Shown: positions 13,212 to 21,759, numbered from the stretch's first letter. The stretch is DNA of 24,307 bases from JAJZCD01 sp964570005 (GCA_964570005.1 CAZMWE010000015.1:1-24307), one strand, 5' to 3'. Made by a program: numbers and translations. Notes: generated by a model from the sequence alone, not told the origin.

Positions 13212-15152
13212 ATGTCAGAGTCAAAAAAAGAAAAGGCACAAAAAGCAGAAAAAACTGTAGTCACGCCAGTGACTGAGAGTGTCAAGGCGGATACATCTAT
13301 CCCTTTGCCAAATAGTGAGTCTCCACAGCTCCCGGTATCCGCCAAAAGGCGGCCGAAACGAATCGTACTCTCGTTCGGACGGATTTTAATCGCCCTGATG
13401 GTGGTTAGTGTCATTGTTGCTGGTTCACTCTATCTTCTGCGGCGGGATAAACGCTCCAACAACATTGCTATGCATAACAAGCCCGTCAGTCACACGGCAG
13501 CAATCCCCGAGAAGCCGAAAACGGCGCAGCCGGTGACGCTCAAAACCTCTGACGCAACATACTTACAAACTCCCAAATTACTGGATGACCAAAAGATTTT
13601 TGCGGACACGAGTGTGCTAGGACAAGACTGCCCGGCCAGTGGTTACGACCCAACGACTGGCCAATGCAAAGACCCGCAATCAGTTGACGCAGGTGATATC
13701 AAATACTACCAGATTGGTACGCTTAAAAACGGCAGCGAAGTCTTAGCCATTGTGGAACCTTACTATAACGGACTTGGTGATTCACAAACACAGCTCGCGC
13801 TTGAGAAAGACGGTCAGTACAAGATAATCGCTCGTTACGGCACAGATGCACAATACATGTCTGATTTTGTTAGCGAATACGCTAAAGCATTCACCGGCAA
13901 TGTCACCATAGATACATCGGATGACATCACGGACTTGCTGGTTCCGGATAACGTTAGCGTAAATGGGCAGGAGTTTTCTGTGAGTACGCTGAACGGCTAC
14001 GGTAGTTTTACGCTGGATGGGTTGAGTGATATCCGGGGTAGTTACAAAAGCAAGGCCGACGCGCAGCCGACCAAGATTGGTACTGCCGGCTATGACACAA
14101 TTTATAAGCTGGTCGTCAAAGATGATCCAGCGTTTCAGATAAATGAGGATTATGTTACGTTCGGTAACCTCTTTTCCAGCTTTGCTTACCTCAAAAATAG
14201 CATAATTGACACCCAACCCGCTGGCAGTGATCGGAGCCTGAAAGTGACCTGGCAGACCGGTGTGGACAATTCTAGCAGCTACTTCACTGCTATAACGGGT
14301 TGTGGCTCCAGCGGCTATGTAGTGGCAAAAAACGTGAGCACCAGCCAGCTTGTCAAAGTTGGTGTTTCTGCGGACGGCCAGGCGCTGTATCAGCTTCCGG
14401 CTGGTTCGGCATTGACGCAGGAGTTATACACAAAAGACTACAAAGAGGCTCAGGATGCCGGCATGATTACGGATGCAGCATTAAAGAACTTATCAGTTGA
14501 TGACTTCCTAAGCGATCACGCGTATTTTATGTTTAAAGACAGCCTGGGCGAATATGTCGTGCAACAGCGCACGGATATGTTCTCTGGTGGAGAATGTGCT
14601 AAGCCAGTGATTTATCTATATCCTCAGAGAACAGAGCACGTGTCAGTACAGGTAGGGGCACAGGTCAAGGAATCAAACCCGTTTTATACGACGGGTGGCT
14701 GGAAAGACGTACTGGCCCAGCCATCTGGCCAGCTGACATACCAAGGGGAAATCTATGATTCGCTGTACTGGGAGGGTGAAGGGTTTGGGGCGTATCCGGA
14801 CATCACGAGTGGTACGATTGTAAAAGGTAGCCAAGCCGTAGCGACTATAAAGACACAGCTCAAGAAGCAAGGCCTGAACGCGAAAGAAATTTCTGATTTC
14901 ATGGCGTACTGGCAGCCAAAACTGCCCGCTACGCCATATGTACGGCTGACGTGGCTGAGCACGGCACAGATGAACGTACTGGCGCCACTTACTATCTCTC
15001 CCCGGCCACAAACGCTTATTCGGGTGTTCCTGGATTTTGAAGGACTGCAGGAATCTGAGAAACTGGCACCCCAGCAGTTCACGACACCGGCTCGGCGCGG
15101 ATTTACAGTCGTGGAATGGGGCGGTCTTGCCCGGAATGGCGTACAAAGTTAA
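13212..15152 (+). CDS. Membrane-anchored extracellular protein with CAKPVIYLYP domain
   Basis: A 646-aa protein. Residues 1-50 are a charged cytoplasmic tail, 51-76 a membrane helix, and the rest is outside. Residues 110-455 are a beta-rich region with no recognised family (two cysteines in QDCPASGYDPTTGQCKD, about residues 138-153). At residue 462 begins CAKPVIYLYPQ, the start of a domain I recall from uncharacterised surface proteins of many bacteria; its function is not known to me. WEGEGFG and YVRLTW follow. It is transcribed alone from its own TTGACA promoter. A role in cell-surface binding or assembly is only a guess. Confidence 0.75.
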   Translation: MSESKKEKAQKAEKTVVTPVTESVKADTSIPLPNSESPQLPVSAKRRPKRIVLSFGRILIALMVVSVIVAGSLYLLRRDKRSNNIAMHNKPVSHTAAIPEKPKTAQPVTLKTSDATYLQTPKLLDDQKIFADTSVLGQDCPASGYDPTTGQCKDPQSVDAGDIKYYQIGTLKNGSEVLAIVEPYYNGLGDSQTQLALEKDGQYKIIARYGTDAQYMSDFVSEYAKAFTGNVTIDTSDDITDLLVPDNVSVNGQEFSVSTLNGYGSFTLDGLSDIRGSYKSKADAQPTKIGTAGYDTIYKLVVKDDPAFQINEDYVTFGNLFSSFAYLKNSIIDTQPAGSDRSLKVTWQTGVDNSSSYFTAITGCGSSGYVVAKNVSTSQLVKVGVSADGQALYQLPAGSALTQELYTKDYKEAQDAGMITDAALKNLSVDDFLSDHAYFMFKDSLGEYVVQQRTDMFSGGECAKPVIYLYPQRTEHVSVQVGAQVKESNPFYTTGGWKDVLAQPSGQLTYQGEIYDSLYWEGEGFGAYPDITSGTIVKGSQAVATIKTQLKKQGLNAKEISDFMAYWQPKLPATPYVRLTWLSTAQMNVLAPLTISPRPQTLIRVFLDFEGLQESEKLAPQQFTTPARRGFTVVEWGGLARNGVQS

Positions 15153-15170
15153 GACTACGGCTATCCGTGA

Positions 15171-15416
15171 CTAGCTTTTAACCTTGGCAATCCAGGTCAT
15201 GACAATGGTGGCAGCGGTCCAGTTCGGGACGATCCACAGTATGGCTTTCCAGTTGTTGCCAGTGTAGGCAAAGGCGACGAACATGCTGTACGCGAGGTAG
15301 CCCATGAAGGGCAGATAAGTGCACCATCCCTGCCAGCTGACCGGAATGTAACTGCCGCGCAAGGGTACGAACCAGGCACCTTTGCGGCGCTTTAACTTGG
15401 AGATTTTCTGAACCAT
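15171..15416 (-). CDS. Small membrane protein, unknown function
   Basis: An 81-aa protein with a basic N-terminus (KLKRRKG), two hydrophobic stretches (about residues 32-52 and 58-76) and many Trp residues. No family is recognised. A TAGCAT box 6 bases before the ATG suggests a leaderless mRNA. It lies between the 646-aa protein (convergent) and the peptidoglycan-binding-like protein (same direction, about 110 bases upstream). Confidence 0.6.
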   Translation of the reverse strand: MVQKISKLKRRKGAWFVPLRGSYIPVSWQGWCTYLPFMGYLAYSMFVAFAYTGNNWKAILWIVPNWTAATIVMTWIAKVKS

Positions 15417-15420
15417 GAGC

Positions 15421-15434
15421 GTATGCTAGCATAC
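15421..15434 (-). promoter_or_regulatory. 14-bp palindrome over a leaderless promoter
   Basis: GTATGCTAGCATAC is a perfect 14-bp palindrome. On the minus strand it contains TAGCAT (15423-15428), which ends 6 bases before the ATG at 15416. A dimeric repressor could bind here. Confidence 0.5.
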
Positions 15435-15527
15435 TGCTGTGAATTTGAGTACGAGCATCAACATCTATCCCTGAGATAGGACTGGTAGTGGGCTCAACGG
15501 TTGTCGGTAGCTGAGCGATCTTGGGGT

Positions 15528-16049
15528 CTAGGATTGTTGCAGCTGCGCACAACCGGCATCTTTGCCGGCGGTGATTGAACCAGCTGCCCCAGTTGCGCCG
15601 TTGCGTGACGGGTTGGTATAGCCGTAGGTACACAGTTCGCCCCAAGTGGCTTTATCGACCGTACCGGTCTGCTGAACGTTCGAGGTAAAACCTTCCTGCC
15701 TGGCGTAGCACCTGGCCCAGTCTTGTACTGATTTTACCTGTTGGACAGTGGCGTTGTCGTATGTGCTGCTTATGTCTAGCTGCGCGCTGCCCGTGAACTG
15801 GCATTCGGTAAGACCACTATGCTCCATGTAGTTGACGAGCGTCTGGATATCACCGACGCAGTGGCCGGAGCTGCCGGTCGTGAACGTTCGGCCTACACAG
15901 TTACTGCTCAAATCGGCAGCTTGAGGAGTGGGTTTGGCCGCAGTGCGGTGTATGTTGAACAGAGCAAACGCAATAACCATGATCGCGATAGCTACTATGA
16001 CAAGTATAACGACGTGGGCATAACCGCCCGCGGTTCGTTTGTGCTGCAT
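15528..16049 (-). CDS. Membrane-anchored protein with peptidoglycan-binding-like domain
   Basis: A 173-aa protein. Residues 12-32 are a membrane helix after a short basic tail, leaving the rest outside. Residues 50-145 resemble a diverged PG_binding_1 repeat: CVGDIQTLVNYM, then STYDNATVQQVKSVQDW, then TGTVDKATWGELCTYG, the usual two-part helix pattern ending in a TW.xLC motif. Four or more cysteines suggest disulfides. It probably binds the cell wall or tethers it to the membrane; no catalytic domain is attached. It is leaderless, with TATACT 7 bases before the ATG. Confidence 0.7.
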   Translation of the reverse strand: MQHKRTAGGYAHVVILVIVAIAIMVIAFALFNIHRTAAKPTPQAADLSSNCVGRTFTTGSSGHCVGDIQTLVNYMEHSGLTECQFTGSAQLDISSTYDNATVQQVKSVQDWARCYARQEGFTSNVQQTGTVDKATWGELCTYGYTNPSRNGATGAAGSITAGKDAGCAQLQQS

Positions 16050-16056
16050 GAGATTC

Positions 16057-16086
16057 AGTATAATACTTACGTTTTGTGGCAGCCAA
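16057..16086 (-). promoter_or_regulatory. Leaderless promoter of the PG-binding-like gene
   Basis: On the minus strand, TTGGCT (16081-16086), 18-bp spacer and TATACT (16057-16062), then 7 bases to ATG at 16049. Confidence 0.6.
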
Positions 16087-16095
16087 ATTTCAGAG

Positions 16096-17151
16096 CTACT
16101 GTCCCCTGAACGTGCCTAAAAACCGGACTTCGGGTGTTAACGCCACATCTAGTTTTGCCTGTACCGTGCGGATTATTTCCTGCGCCACATCGTAGATTTG
16201 CTGAGCCGAAGCACCGCCGGTGTTTTCAATTTTTAAAATGTGGTCGGGATGCAGACGTACCGGCCCCCAGGTCTGGCCGCGCTCAAAGCCGGCTGCCAGC
16301 AGTATCTGGGCGGCGCTGACGCGTTTGCCGTTGCCGCCGTGTAGCTTGTTCATTTTACTAAGTACCTCGGCACTCCGGCCGGTTTCGTCGTAAGCCATAA
16401 TGGTCGCCGCTTGTTCGTCGGTGACGATGGGGTTGCGGAAAAACGAGCCGGCAGTGTGCAGATAATCTTCGGGGTGGCGATAATCCCAGAGCGATCCGGC
16501 TTTGCCGCGGGTATCCAGGATGGTTTGACGGCAGCCCTCCAGGCTGGCGAGGTCATAGTTTTTATCACGAGCGACTGCAAGCGCGGCATCGTACTCGAGC
16601 TGCTTATTCGGTGTGCGGTGCATGGCGAAAGCGACGCGCAAGATGACAAGATCCGCAAAATCTGAAGATTGGAACTTACTATAGCGGTAGCTGAAATCGA
16701 GCTCATCCGGATATAGCCGGCGCGTTTCATGTCTGCTGCGGTCAAACACTTCCACCCAGGCGAGAGTGTCGGCCACGGCTTGACCGTAGGCAGCGATATT
16801 GCCCACGACGGCGGCGCCTACGCCACCTGGTATGGCGCTCATCAGCTCCAGCCCCCATAGCTTCTCGCGAATGGCGAACTGCACCAAGTCATCCCACCAT
16901 ACCCCGGCATCGGCAACTACCACGTCGTCTTCCCGCGCGATATCGCCGGTGCGTACAAGTACGGTTGTACCGGGCAGCCCGGCGTCCGAAACCAGCACGT
17001 TCGCGCCGTACCCCAGTATCCACAACGGTTCACCGCCCGCTTCACGCAGAACTGCTTGCAGCTCGTCATTGGAAGCGCAAGTATATAGTCGCTCGGCGGG
17101 GCCGCCTGCGGCCAGCGAAGTCAAAGAGGCTAGAGGGATGCTTGCTTGCAT
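16096..17151 (-). CDS. murB: UDP-N-acetylenolpyruvylglucosamine reductase
   Basis: A 351-aa flavoenzyme that reduces the MurA product to UDP-MurNAc using NADPH, in the cytoplasm. FAD-binding signs are LGYGANVLVSDAG (46-58) and IPGGVGAAVVGNIAAYG (107-123). The catalytic set is YRYSKF (Arg156), Ser236 in GSFFRNP and Glu341 in TPEVRFLG. The Tyr-loop form matches type I (E. coli-like) MurB. The start is ATG at 17151 rather than an upstream GTG at 17169, because TATACT (17161-17166) lies between them. It diverges from the HTH/DUF3467-like gene with promoters only tens of bases apart. Confidence 0.95.
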   Translation of the reverse strand: MQASIPLASLTSLAAGGPAERLYTCASNDELQAVLREAGGEPLWILGYGANVLVSDAGLPGTTVLVRTGDIAREDDVVVADAGVWWDDLVQFAIREKLWGLELMSAIPGGVGAAVVGNIAAYGQAVADTLAWVEVFDRSRHETRRLYPDELDFSYRYSKFQSSDFADLVILRVAFAMHRTPNKQLEYDAALAVARDKNYDLASLEGCRQTILDTRGKAGSLWDYRHPEDYLHTAGSFFRNPIVTDEQAATIMAYDETGRSAEVLSKMNKLHGGNGKRVSAAQILLAAGFERGQTWGPVRLHPDHILKIENTGGASAQQIYDVAQEIIRTVQAKLDVALTPEVRFLGTFRGQ

Positions 17152-17160
17152 ATCACCTAA

Positions 17161-17166
17161 AGTATA
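17161..17166 (-). promoter_or_regulatory. -10 box of murB
   Basis: TATACT on the minus strand lies 9 bases before the murB ATG. The -35 is poor. The leader would be 0-3 bases. Confidence 0.5.
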
Positions 17167-17192
17167 CACGCCCGCACACGGCTTCGGCTCGC

Positions 17193-17221
17193 TTGCGTGA
17201 GCGTGACAGGGGCGGTAAAAT
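17193..17221 (+). promoter_or_regulatory. Promoter of the HTH/DUF3467-like gene
   Basis: TTGCGT (17193-17198), 17-bp spacer and TAAAAT (17216-17221), then 8 bases to ATG at 17230. Leaderless or nearly so. Confidence 0.6.
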
Positions 17222-17229
17222 ATATACTA

Positions 17230-17778
17230 ATGAGTGATATCGATAAACCTGTACCATATGAAACCCTAGGTTCGCAGCTACGCCGCTTGCGCGAGCGTAA
17301 CCGTGAGAGCGTGGCCGAAGTGTCCGGCGCAGTCGAAATCGGCGAACTGGAGCTGAACGACATCGAGTCCGGCGCTGAGCGTCCCTCCGAAGACATTCTG
17401 TTGCTGCTCATCAGTCACTTTGCGGTTGAGGATGACAAGGCGGCCGAACTTTGGCAGTTGGCCGGTTATGACCGGGAAGACGAGCCGGAGCATGTGCATG
17501 AACCGGCGCCAAGCGCCCGTCAGCAGGCACAGACCCTGATGGTCATGATTGATCCCCGGGTGATGTACAGCGATGCCATGGAAGTCGTCACGAACAGTAA
17601 GGGTGTGGTGCTGAATTTTTCGCAGAACGCCGGTCAGAACGGTCAGCCGCTCACCATCTCCCGTATCGGTATGAGCCACGCGCAGGCCAAAATGGTCATG
17701 GGCGTGTTACACCAGGCGCTCTACGATTTCGAAAACGGCCATGGCCGCAAACAGCTCGGCGACGGCGCCAACTCTTAA
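17230..17778 (+). CDS. HTH regulator with DUF3467-like C-terminal domain
   Basis: A 182-aa protein. ATG at 17230 is chosen over an upstream GTG at 17197 because the latter lies within the promoter. Residues 12-75 are an XRE-type helix-turn-helix (GSQLRRLRERNRESVAEVSG, then IESGAERPSEDIL). A linker rich in Glu, Pro and His follows. Residues 105-170 (MIDPRVMYSDAMEVV, VLNFSQ, SRIGMSHAQAKMVMGVLHQAL) match the pattern of DUF3467 proteins, small domains of unknown function. It probably acts as a transcription regulator; its target is unknown. Divergent murB and the downstream trehalase-family gene are candidates. Confidence 0.75.
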   Translation: MSDIDKPVPYETLGSQLRRLRERNRESVAEVSGAVEIGELELNDIESGAERPSEDILLLLISHFAVEDDKAAELWQLAGYDREDEPEHVHEPAPSARQQAQTLMVMIDPRVMYSDAMEVVTNSKGVVLNFSQNAGQNGQPLTISRIGMSHAQAKMVMGVLHQALYDFENGHGRKQLGDGANS

Positions 17779-17810
17779 CTCATAGGTATTTATTACAATG
17801 CCGCAAGTGG

Positions 17811-17839
17811 TTGACCCATACGGTAGTGGGGGCTAGGCT
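17811..17839 (+). promoter_or_regulatory. Leaderless promoter of the trehalase-family gene
   Basis: TTGACC (17811-17816), 17-bp spacer and TAGGCT (17834-17839), then 6 bases to ATG at 17846. The clearest example of the leaderless layout in the window. Confidence 0.75.
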
Positions 17840-17845
17840 GTAGGT

Positions 17846-19177
17846 ATGATCGATAAAGCCAAAAAACCCGCCCGTGCTGTCAAAAAGGTTGCAGGCACTA
17901 CTTCACGTAAGGTTGTGAGCACCGCCGAAAAACTATTACCGTTGCCTGGGGGTCGAAAACGCGGCGAACTCAGCGCCGAAGACGTGCAAGTGGCGCGCGA
18001 CTATATCCGTGAATTCTGGACGCGGCTGGAACGCTTCCACCCCAAGGACGATGAGAGCTTGCTGGGTTTGCCCAAACCCTACCTGGTGCCGAGCTACGAA
18101 GAGGGCGCTGGCTTTGATTACAACGAACTGTACTACTGGGACAGTTACTTTATGGTGCAGGGTCTACTCGATGCCCCCCATCAGGTACTCGTAGAGGGCA
18201 TTCTGGAGGATCTGCTGTACCTGCAAAAGCGCTTCAAAATCATTCCGAACGGTTCTCGTACTTTTTTGATGGGTCGCTCGCAGCCGCCGTTTCTAACCAC
18301 CTTTATTTTTGACGTCTACAACGCCTACGGCAAGGACAAAAAATGGCTGCAGAGCGCTATGGAGGTCGCACGTTCCGAGTACGAGGCGGTCTGGCTTGGT
18401 GACAAAAAACCCAATGAGCGGCTGGCGTTCAACGGCTTAAGCCGCTACTACGATATCAACTACCTGCACGACCTGGCGGAAGCCGAAAGCGGCTGGGACA
18501 TGACGACTCGCTTTAACCGCCGCGCGCTCAACTATCTGCCGGTAGATCTCAACGCCCTGCTGTATAAGTACGAAATGGACTTTGCCCGTGCTGCCCGGCT
18601 GCAAGACGATATCCGCGAAGCAGCCAAGTGGGAGCAGACGGCGCTGGCCCGCAAAAAGACCGTGGACGAACTGATGTGGGACCGGATACGCGGTCTGTAC
18701 TACGACTACAACTATGTGAAGGAAAAGCGGGGGAGCGTTAGCAGCCTGGCAGCTTATTTCCCGATGTGGGCTGGTATGGCGGATGGCCGACAAGCGGCGG
18801 CGCTGGTTAAGGCGCTCAGACGCTTCGAGAACAAGGGCGGGCTGGCCACTACCGACGCATTGCCGCTCAACCAATACGTGCCAGGCTCCATGCCGGTGCA
18901 GTGGGCGTACCCCAATGGCTGGGCGCCGCTGCAATACATAGTGGTCGAAGGGCTGTTGCGTTATGGTTATCACGAAGACGCTCGCCGCATTGCCATGAAA
19001 TGGCTCAAAACCAATCTTGACTGGTTCAACGAACATCACGTGTTCCTGGAAAAATACAACGTGGTGAGTCCTGAGAAACCGCCGCAAAAGGGTGTGTACC
19101 CCTCACAGGTGGGTTTTGGCTGGACCAACTCAGTTTTCGAGCGTTTTTGCCAGCAATTCATTGACCGCCAGTCATGA
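17846..19177 (+). CDS. Trehalase-family glycoside hydrolase (GH37)
   Basis: A 443-aa protein. Both trehalase signatures are present in altered form: EEGAGFDYNELYYWDSYF (85-102) and QWAYPNGWAP (352-361). The catalytic acid region ESGWD (214-218) and base region EKYN (402-405) are conserved, and GFGWTNSV follows. GH37 enzymes split trehalose to two glucose, but specificity is uncertain because the first signature lacks the usual Pro-Gly-Gly. The N-terminal 40 residues are basic and Ala/Lys-rich with no signal peptide, so it is probably cytoplasmic. The following small gene starts within its stop codon. Confidence 0.85.
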   Translation: MIDKAKKPARAVKKVAGTTSRKVVSTAEKLLPLPGGRKRGELSAEDVQVARDYIREFWTRLERFHPKDDESLLGLPKPYLVPSYEEGAGFDYNELYYWDSYFMVQGLLDAPHQVLVEGILEDLLYLQKRFKIIPNGSRTFLMGRSQPPFLTTFIFDVYNAYGKDKKWLQSAMEVARSEYEAVWLGDKKPNERLAFNGLSRYYDINYLHDLAEAESGWDMTTRFNRRALNYLPVDLNALLYKYEMDFARAARLQDDIREAAKWEQTALARKKTVDELMWDRIRGLYYDYNYVKEKRGSVSSLAAYFPMWAGMADGRQAAALVKALRRFENKGGLATTDALPLNQYVPGSMPVQWAYPNGWAPLQYIVVEGLLRYGYHEDARRIAMKWLKTNLDWFNEHHVFLEKYNVVSPEKPPQKGVYPSQVGFGWTNSVFERFCQQFIDRQS

Positions 19178-19359
19178 GCATCCATGACGCGAAGCCGGAG
19201 GCACCAGGCGAGCCGCTGCCATGCGCCGACAAGCTGGCGTTTGATACGCGCGAAGCGGCCCAGGCAACGGCCACGGTCAGCGAGCACCGCTACGCCACCA
19301 AACTCAAGGTGTACAAGTGCCGGTATTGCAGTCTGTATCACTTATCGAGCAGTGGCTAA
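19174..19359 (+). CDS. Small Cys/His-rich protein, possible zinc finger
   Basis: 61 aa. Its ATG overlaps the trehalase-family stop (ATGA), a sign of coupled translation. It has CADKLAFDTREAA followed by KVYKCRYCSLYHLSS. Small proteins with a C...C..C...H spacing of this kind are common in bacteria and phages and probably bind zinc; the precise role is unknown. It converges on alr. Confidence 0.65.
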   Translation: MSIHDAKPEAPGEPLPCADKLAFDTREAAQATATVSEHRYATKLKVYKCRYCSLYHLSSSG

Positions 19360-19388
19360 AGTAGCTTTTCCTAGCCAACGTGCAGATT

Positions 19389-20558
19389 TTACGGTACTAA
19401 TATCCGCCGGATATTAGTACTGAGTGCCGTCAGCAGAGTGTAACTAAACAGCCCGTAGGTACGGGCGATGGAGTCTATGGAATTCTTGTCGTTCGGGTTG
19501 TCGCTATACACTACTACCTTATCGCCGACTTTGGCAGTGATATCCCCCAGGCTGACCATGGTGTGGTTCATGCAAACTCTGCCGACAATCGGTGTGAATA
19601 TGTTGCCGACCTTTACACTCCCCGTCCTTTTATATGTTCCGCGGGCCAATGACCAGACACCTTCATAGTAGCCAATCGGCAAGACACCGATCGTCATCTT
19701 CTTAGGAGCGGTGAAGGTATAGTTGTAACTGACCTTGTCGCCTTTCTCCAGCTCAGTAACCTTGGTAATGGTGCTCGTTAGTTTCAAGGCCGGCCTAAGC
19801 TCGGCGCGGAGCTTTGCGGTCAGAGCATGGCTATGCGGAAATGGGTTAATGCCATACAACCCTATGCCCAAGCGAATGGTATTCGCATATTTTGAACACG
19901 CCTTGAGGCTGCCGGCCGACTGCGCGACGTGTAGTATGGTCGGGTTCGCGCCGGTGCTAAGAATTGCCTCTACACAGATGTCAAACGTATTAACTGCTGC
20001 ATCGACCGTCGCCGGATCGTCGCCGTCGCTGTCAGCCAGGTGACTCATCACGCCCTCCAGCTGCAAGTTCGGGTAACGCACTATGAGCTTCACAAGTGCT
20101 ACTACGGTGTCGGGTGCAGCTCCGTACCGATTCATGCCGGTATTAATTTCTAAGTGCAGTTTGATTCGTTTGTCAGTCTTCCCAAGCGCATGGATGGTTG
20201 CTTCGTCCTGTACAACGAAGGCGAACTTGTCGTACCTCATCCGGGCAAAGTTCTCCGGAAGTATTGAGCCCATGACCAGCACGGGCTGTTTGCTGATCTC
20301 ACGGATGCGTAGCGCTTCAAAGTAGCCATCAACAGCAATGTATGGCAACTTTTGGCTTTTGAGCGCCGTTGCGACCTGCTCAATGCCGTGGCCGTAGGCG
20401 TTGCCTTTCAGGACGGGGATAACCTGTTTGCCGCTTAAACCCGCGAAGACTTCGAGGTTGTGCAGAAGCGCAGACTGAGAAACCTCGATGAGGTTGTGAG
20501 TGGTAAAGTCCCTCTCAAATTTACGTAGCAGTGTGTCAATATTTTTTCTGACGGACAT
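19389..20558 (-). CDS. alr: Alanine racemase
   Basis: A 389-aa PLP enzyme that makes D-alanine for peptidoglycan. The PLP lysine is Lys51 in VLKGNAYGHG, and the catalytic tyrosine is Tyr278 in KVSYNYTF. HVAQSAGSL, RLGIGLYG and GRVCMNHTMV also match. One unusual point: the segment that in most family members reads LK(I/V)DTGM, with a carbamylated lysine near the active site, reads LEINTGMNR here (Glu137). It lies 34 bases after ddl and is probably co-transcribed. The last codons lie within a long palindrome. No strong ribosome-binding site is seen. Confidence 0.93.
   Translation of the reverse strand: MSVRKNIDTLLRKFERDFTTHNLIEVSQSALLHNLEVFAGLSGKQVIPVLKGNAYGHGIEQVATALKSQKLPYIAVDGYFEALRIREISKQPVLVMGSILPENFARMRYDKFAFVVQDEATIHALGKTDKRIKLHLEINTGMNRYGAAPDTVVALVKLIVRYPNLQLEGVMSHLADSDGDDPATVDAAVNTFDICVEAILSTGANPTILHVAQSAGSLKACSKYANTIRLGIGLYGINPFPHSHALTAKLRAELRPALKLTSTITKVTELEKGDKVSYNYTFTAPKKMTIGVLPIGYYEGVWSLARGTYKRTGSVKVGNIFTPIVGRVCMNHTMVSLGDITAKVGDKVVVYSDNPNDKNSIDSIARTYGLFSYTLLTALSTNIRRILVP
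19394..19420. repeat. Perfect 12-bp palindrome with 3-base loop at the alr 3' end
   Basis: GTACTAATATCC, loop GCC, GGATATTAGTAC. It lies within the last codons of alr, between convergent genes. It has no T tract on either side, so it is not a standard terminator, but may define or protect both mRNA 3' ends. Confidence 0.6.
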
Positions 20559-20592
20559 CGCTAACTTTCGCGTTTTTACGAATCGTGGAGGA

Positions 20593-21753
20593 TTAAAATT
20601 GCTTCAAGAAACTCGTATTGAACACGGTACTTAAGTCCTGGCGTTCGCGGAAACGGGCTTCAGCCAACTCCACCAAGCGCGTTACCAGCTCCACGCTACT
20701 GATACCTTTTTGCCGCCAGTTGTGCGCATACAGACTGCCGGGTAGCGGGTTAACTTCGTTGAAATAGATTTTACCGGTCTTGCTGTCGATAAGCATGTCA
20801 ACACGTGCGATGCCGCTGCAGCCCAGGGCTCGGTAAACGTTGAGGCCGATTGCCTCAGCCTTGGCATACAGGTCGTCCGGAAGTTTGGCGGGAATGTTGC
20901 TATAGCCTTGCGCGCCCTGCTTGGCTCCACCCATCTTTTTGCCACCGTTCAAGTATTTAGTGTCGAAATCAAAGAAGTCCTCAGGCTTGGTGAGTGGTTG
21001 CTCGAGGTACGCTGGTGTTAAGTCGTGGTTACCGATAATCGGCAGCGTTACCTCTACTAGGTTTTCAACAGCCTCTTCGACAATGATTGCGTCATCATAT
21101 TTTGCGGCTACCTCAAGACCGTTGCGCAGCTCTGTCTCGTTGGTCGCGCGAGTGATGCCAATGCTTGAACCCAGGTGCGCCGGCTTAATAAACAGTGGCA
21201 ACATGAGATTTTTTGTAATAGCCTTAAGGGCCGCCGTCAGATTTTGCTCCAGCTCCTTGTCGGTAAATGCCAGAAACTTACTGACGGGAATATCGTGCGC
21301 GGCGGTGATCTGCTTGGCCAGCACCTTATTCATCGCAAGGGCTGACGCCTCCATGCTGCAGCCGACATACGGTACGCCGGCCATGTCGAGCAGACCCATA
21401 AGTGCGCCGTCTTCACCGTAAGTGCCGTGCATACTCGGGAATACGATGTCGATTTTTTTGTGTAACTTGCGGCCGGTCATACCCGTCGACTTTGACAGTG
21501 TCATGCCACCATCAAGCTGCACGCTGGCAGGAGCGGTGCGGCTGGTAAACTGCTCAATTTCACCTGATGTGAACAAGCTGATATTTTTGAGCTTATCATC
21601 CCAGAACCAGGCGCCGTTTTTAGCGATGTATATGGCCTCGACCTGGTATTTCTTAGTGAGCTCCAAGGGCTTGATGATGCTTGAAAGGGCGGTGACGATG
21701 GATACGTCATGCTCGGTGCTGCGGCCGCCGAAGATAACTGCAACTGTTTTCAT
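20593..21753 (-). CDS. ddl: D-alanine--D-alanine ligase
   Basis: A 386-aa ATP-grasp ligase joining two D-Ala for peptidoglycan precursors. It has FGGRSTEH (8-15, Glu14 binds the first D-Ala), HGTYGEDG (109-116), KPAHLGSS (190-197), the omega-loop Lys-Tyr pair at 266-267, typical of D-Ala rather than D-lactate specificity, and NEVNPLPGSLY (332-342, metal site). Length is near the family's upper range. It is leaderless: the -10 TACAGT ends 6 bases before the ATG, and the promoter is overlapped by a repeat array. alr follows. Confidence 0.96.
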   Translation of the reverse strand: MKTVAVIFGGRSTEHDVSIVTALSSIIKPLELTKKYQVEAIYIAKNGAWFWDDKLKNISLFTSGEIEQFTSRTAPASVQLDGGMTLSKSTGMTGRKLHKKIDIVFPSMHGTYGEDGALMGLLDMAGVPYVGCSMEASALAMNKVLAKQITAAHDIPVSKFLAFTDKELEQNLTAALKAITKNLMLPLFIKPAHLGSSIGITRATNETELRNGLEVAAKYDDAIIVEEAVENLVEVTLPIIGNHDLTPAYLEQPLTKPEDFFDFDTKYLNGGKKMGGAKQGAQGYSNIPAKLPDDLYAKAEAIGLNVYRALGCSGIARVDMLIDSKTGKIYFNEVNPLPGSLYAHNWRQKGISSVELVTRLVELAEARFRERQDLSTVFNTSFLKQF

Positions 21754-21759
21754 ATAAAC

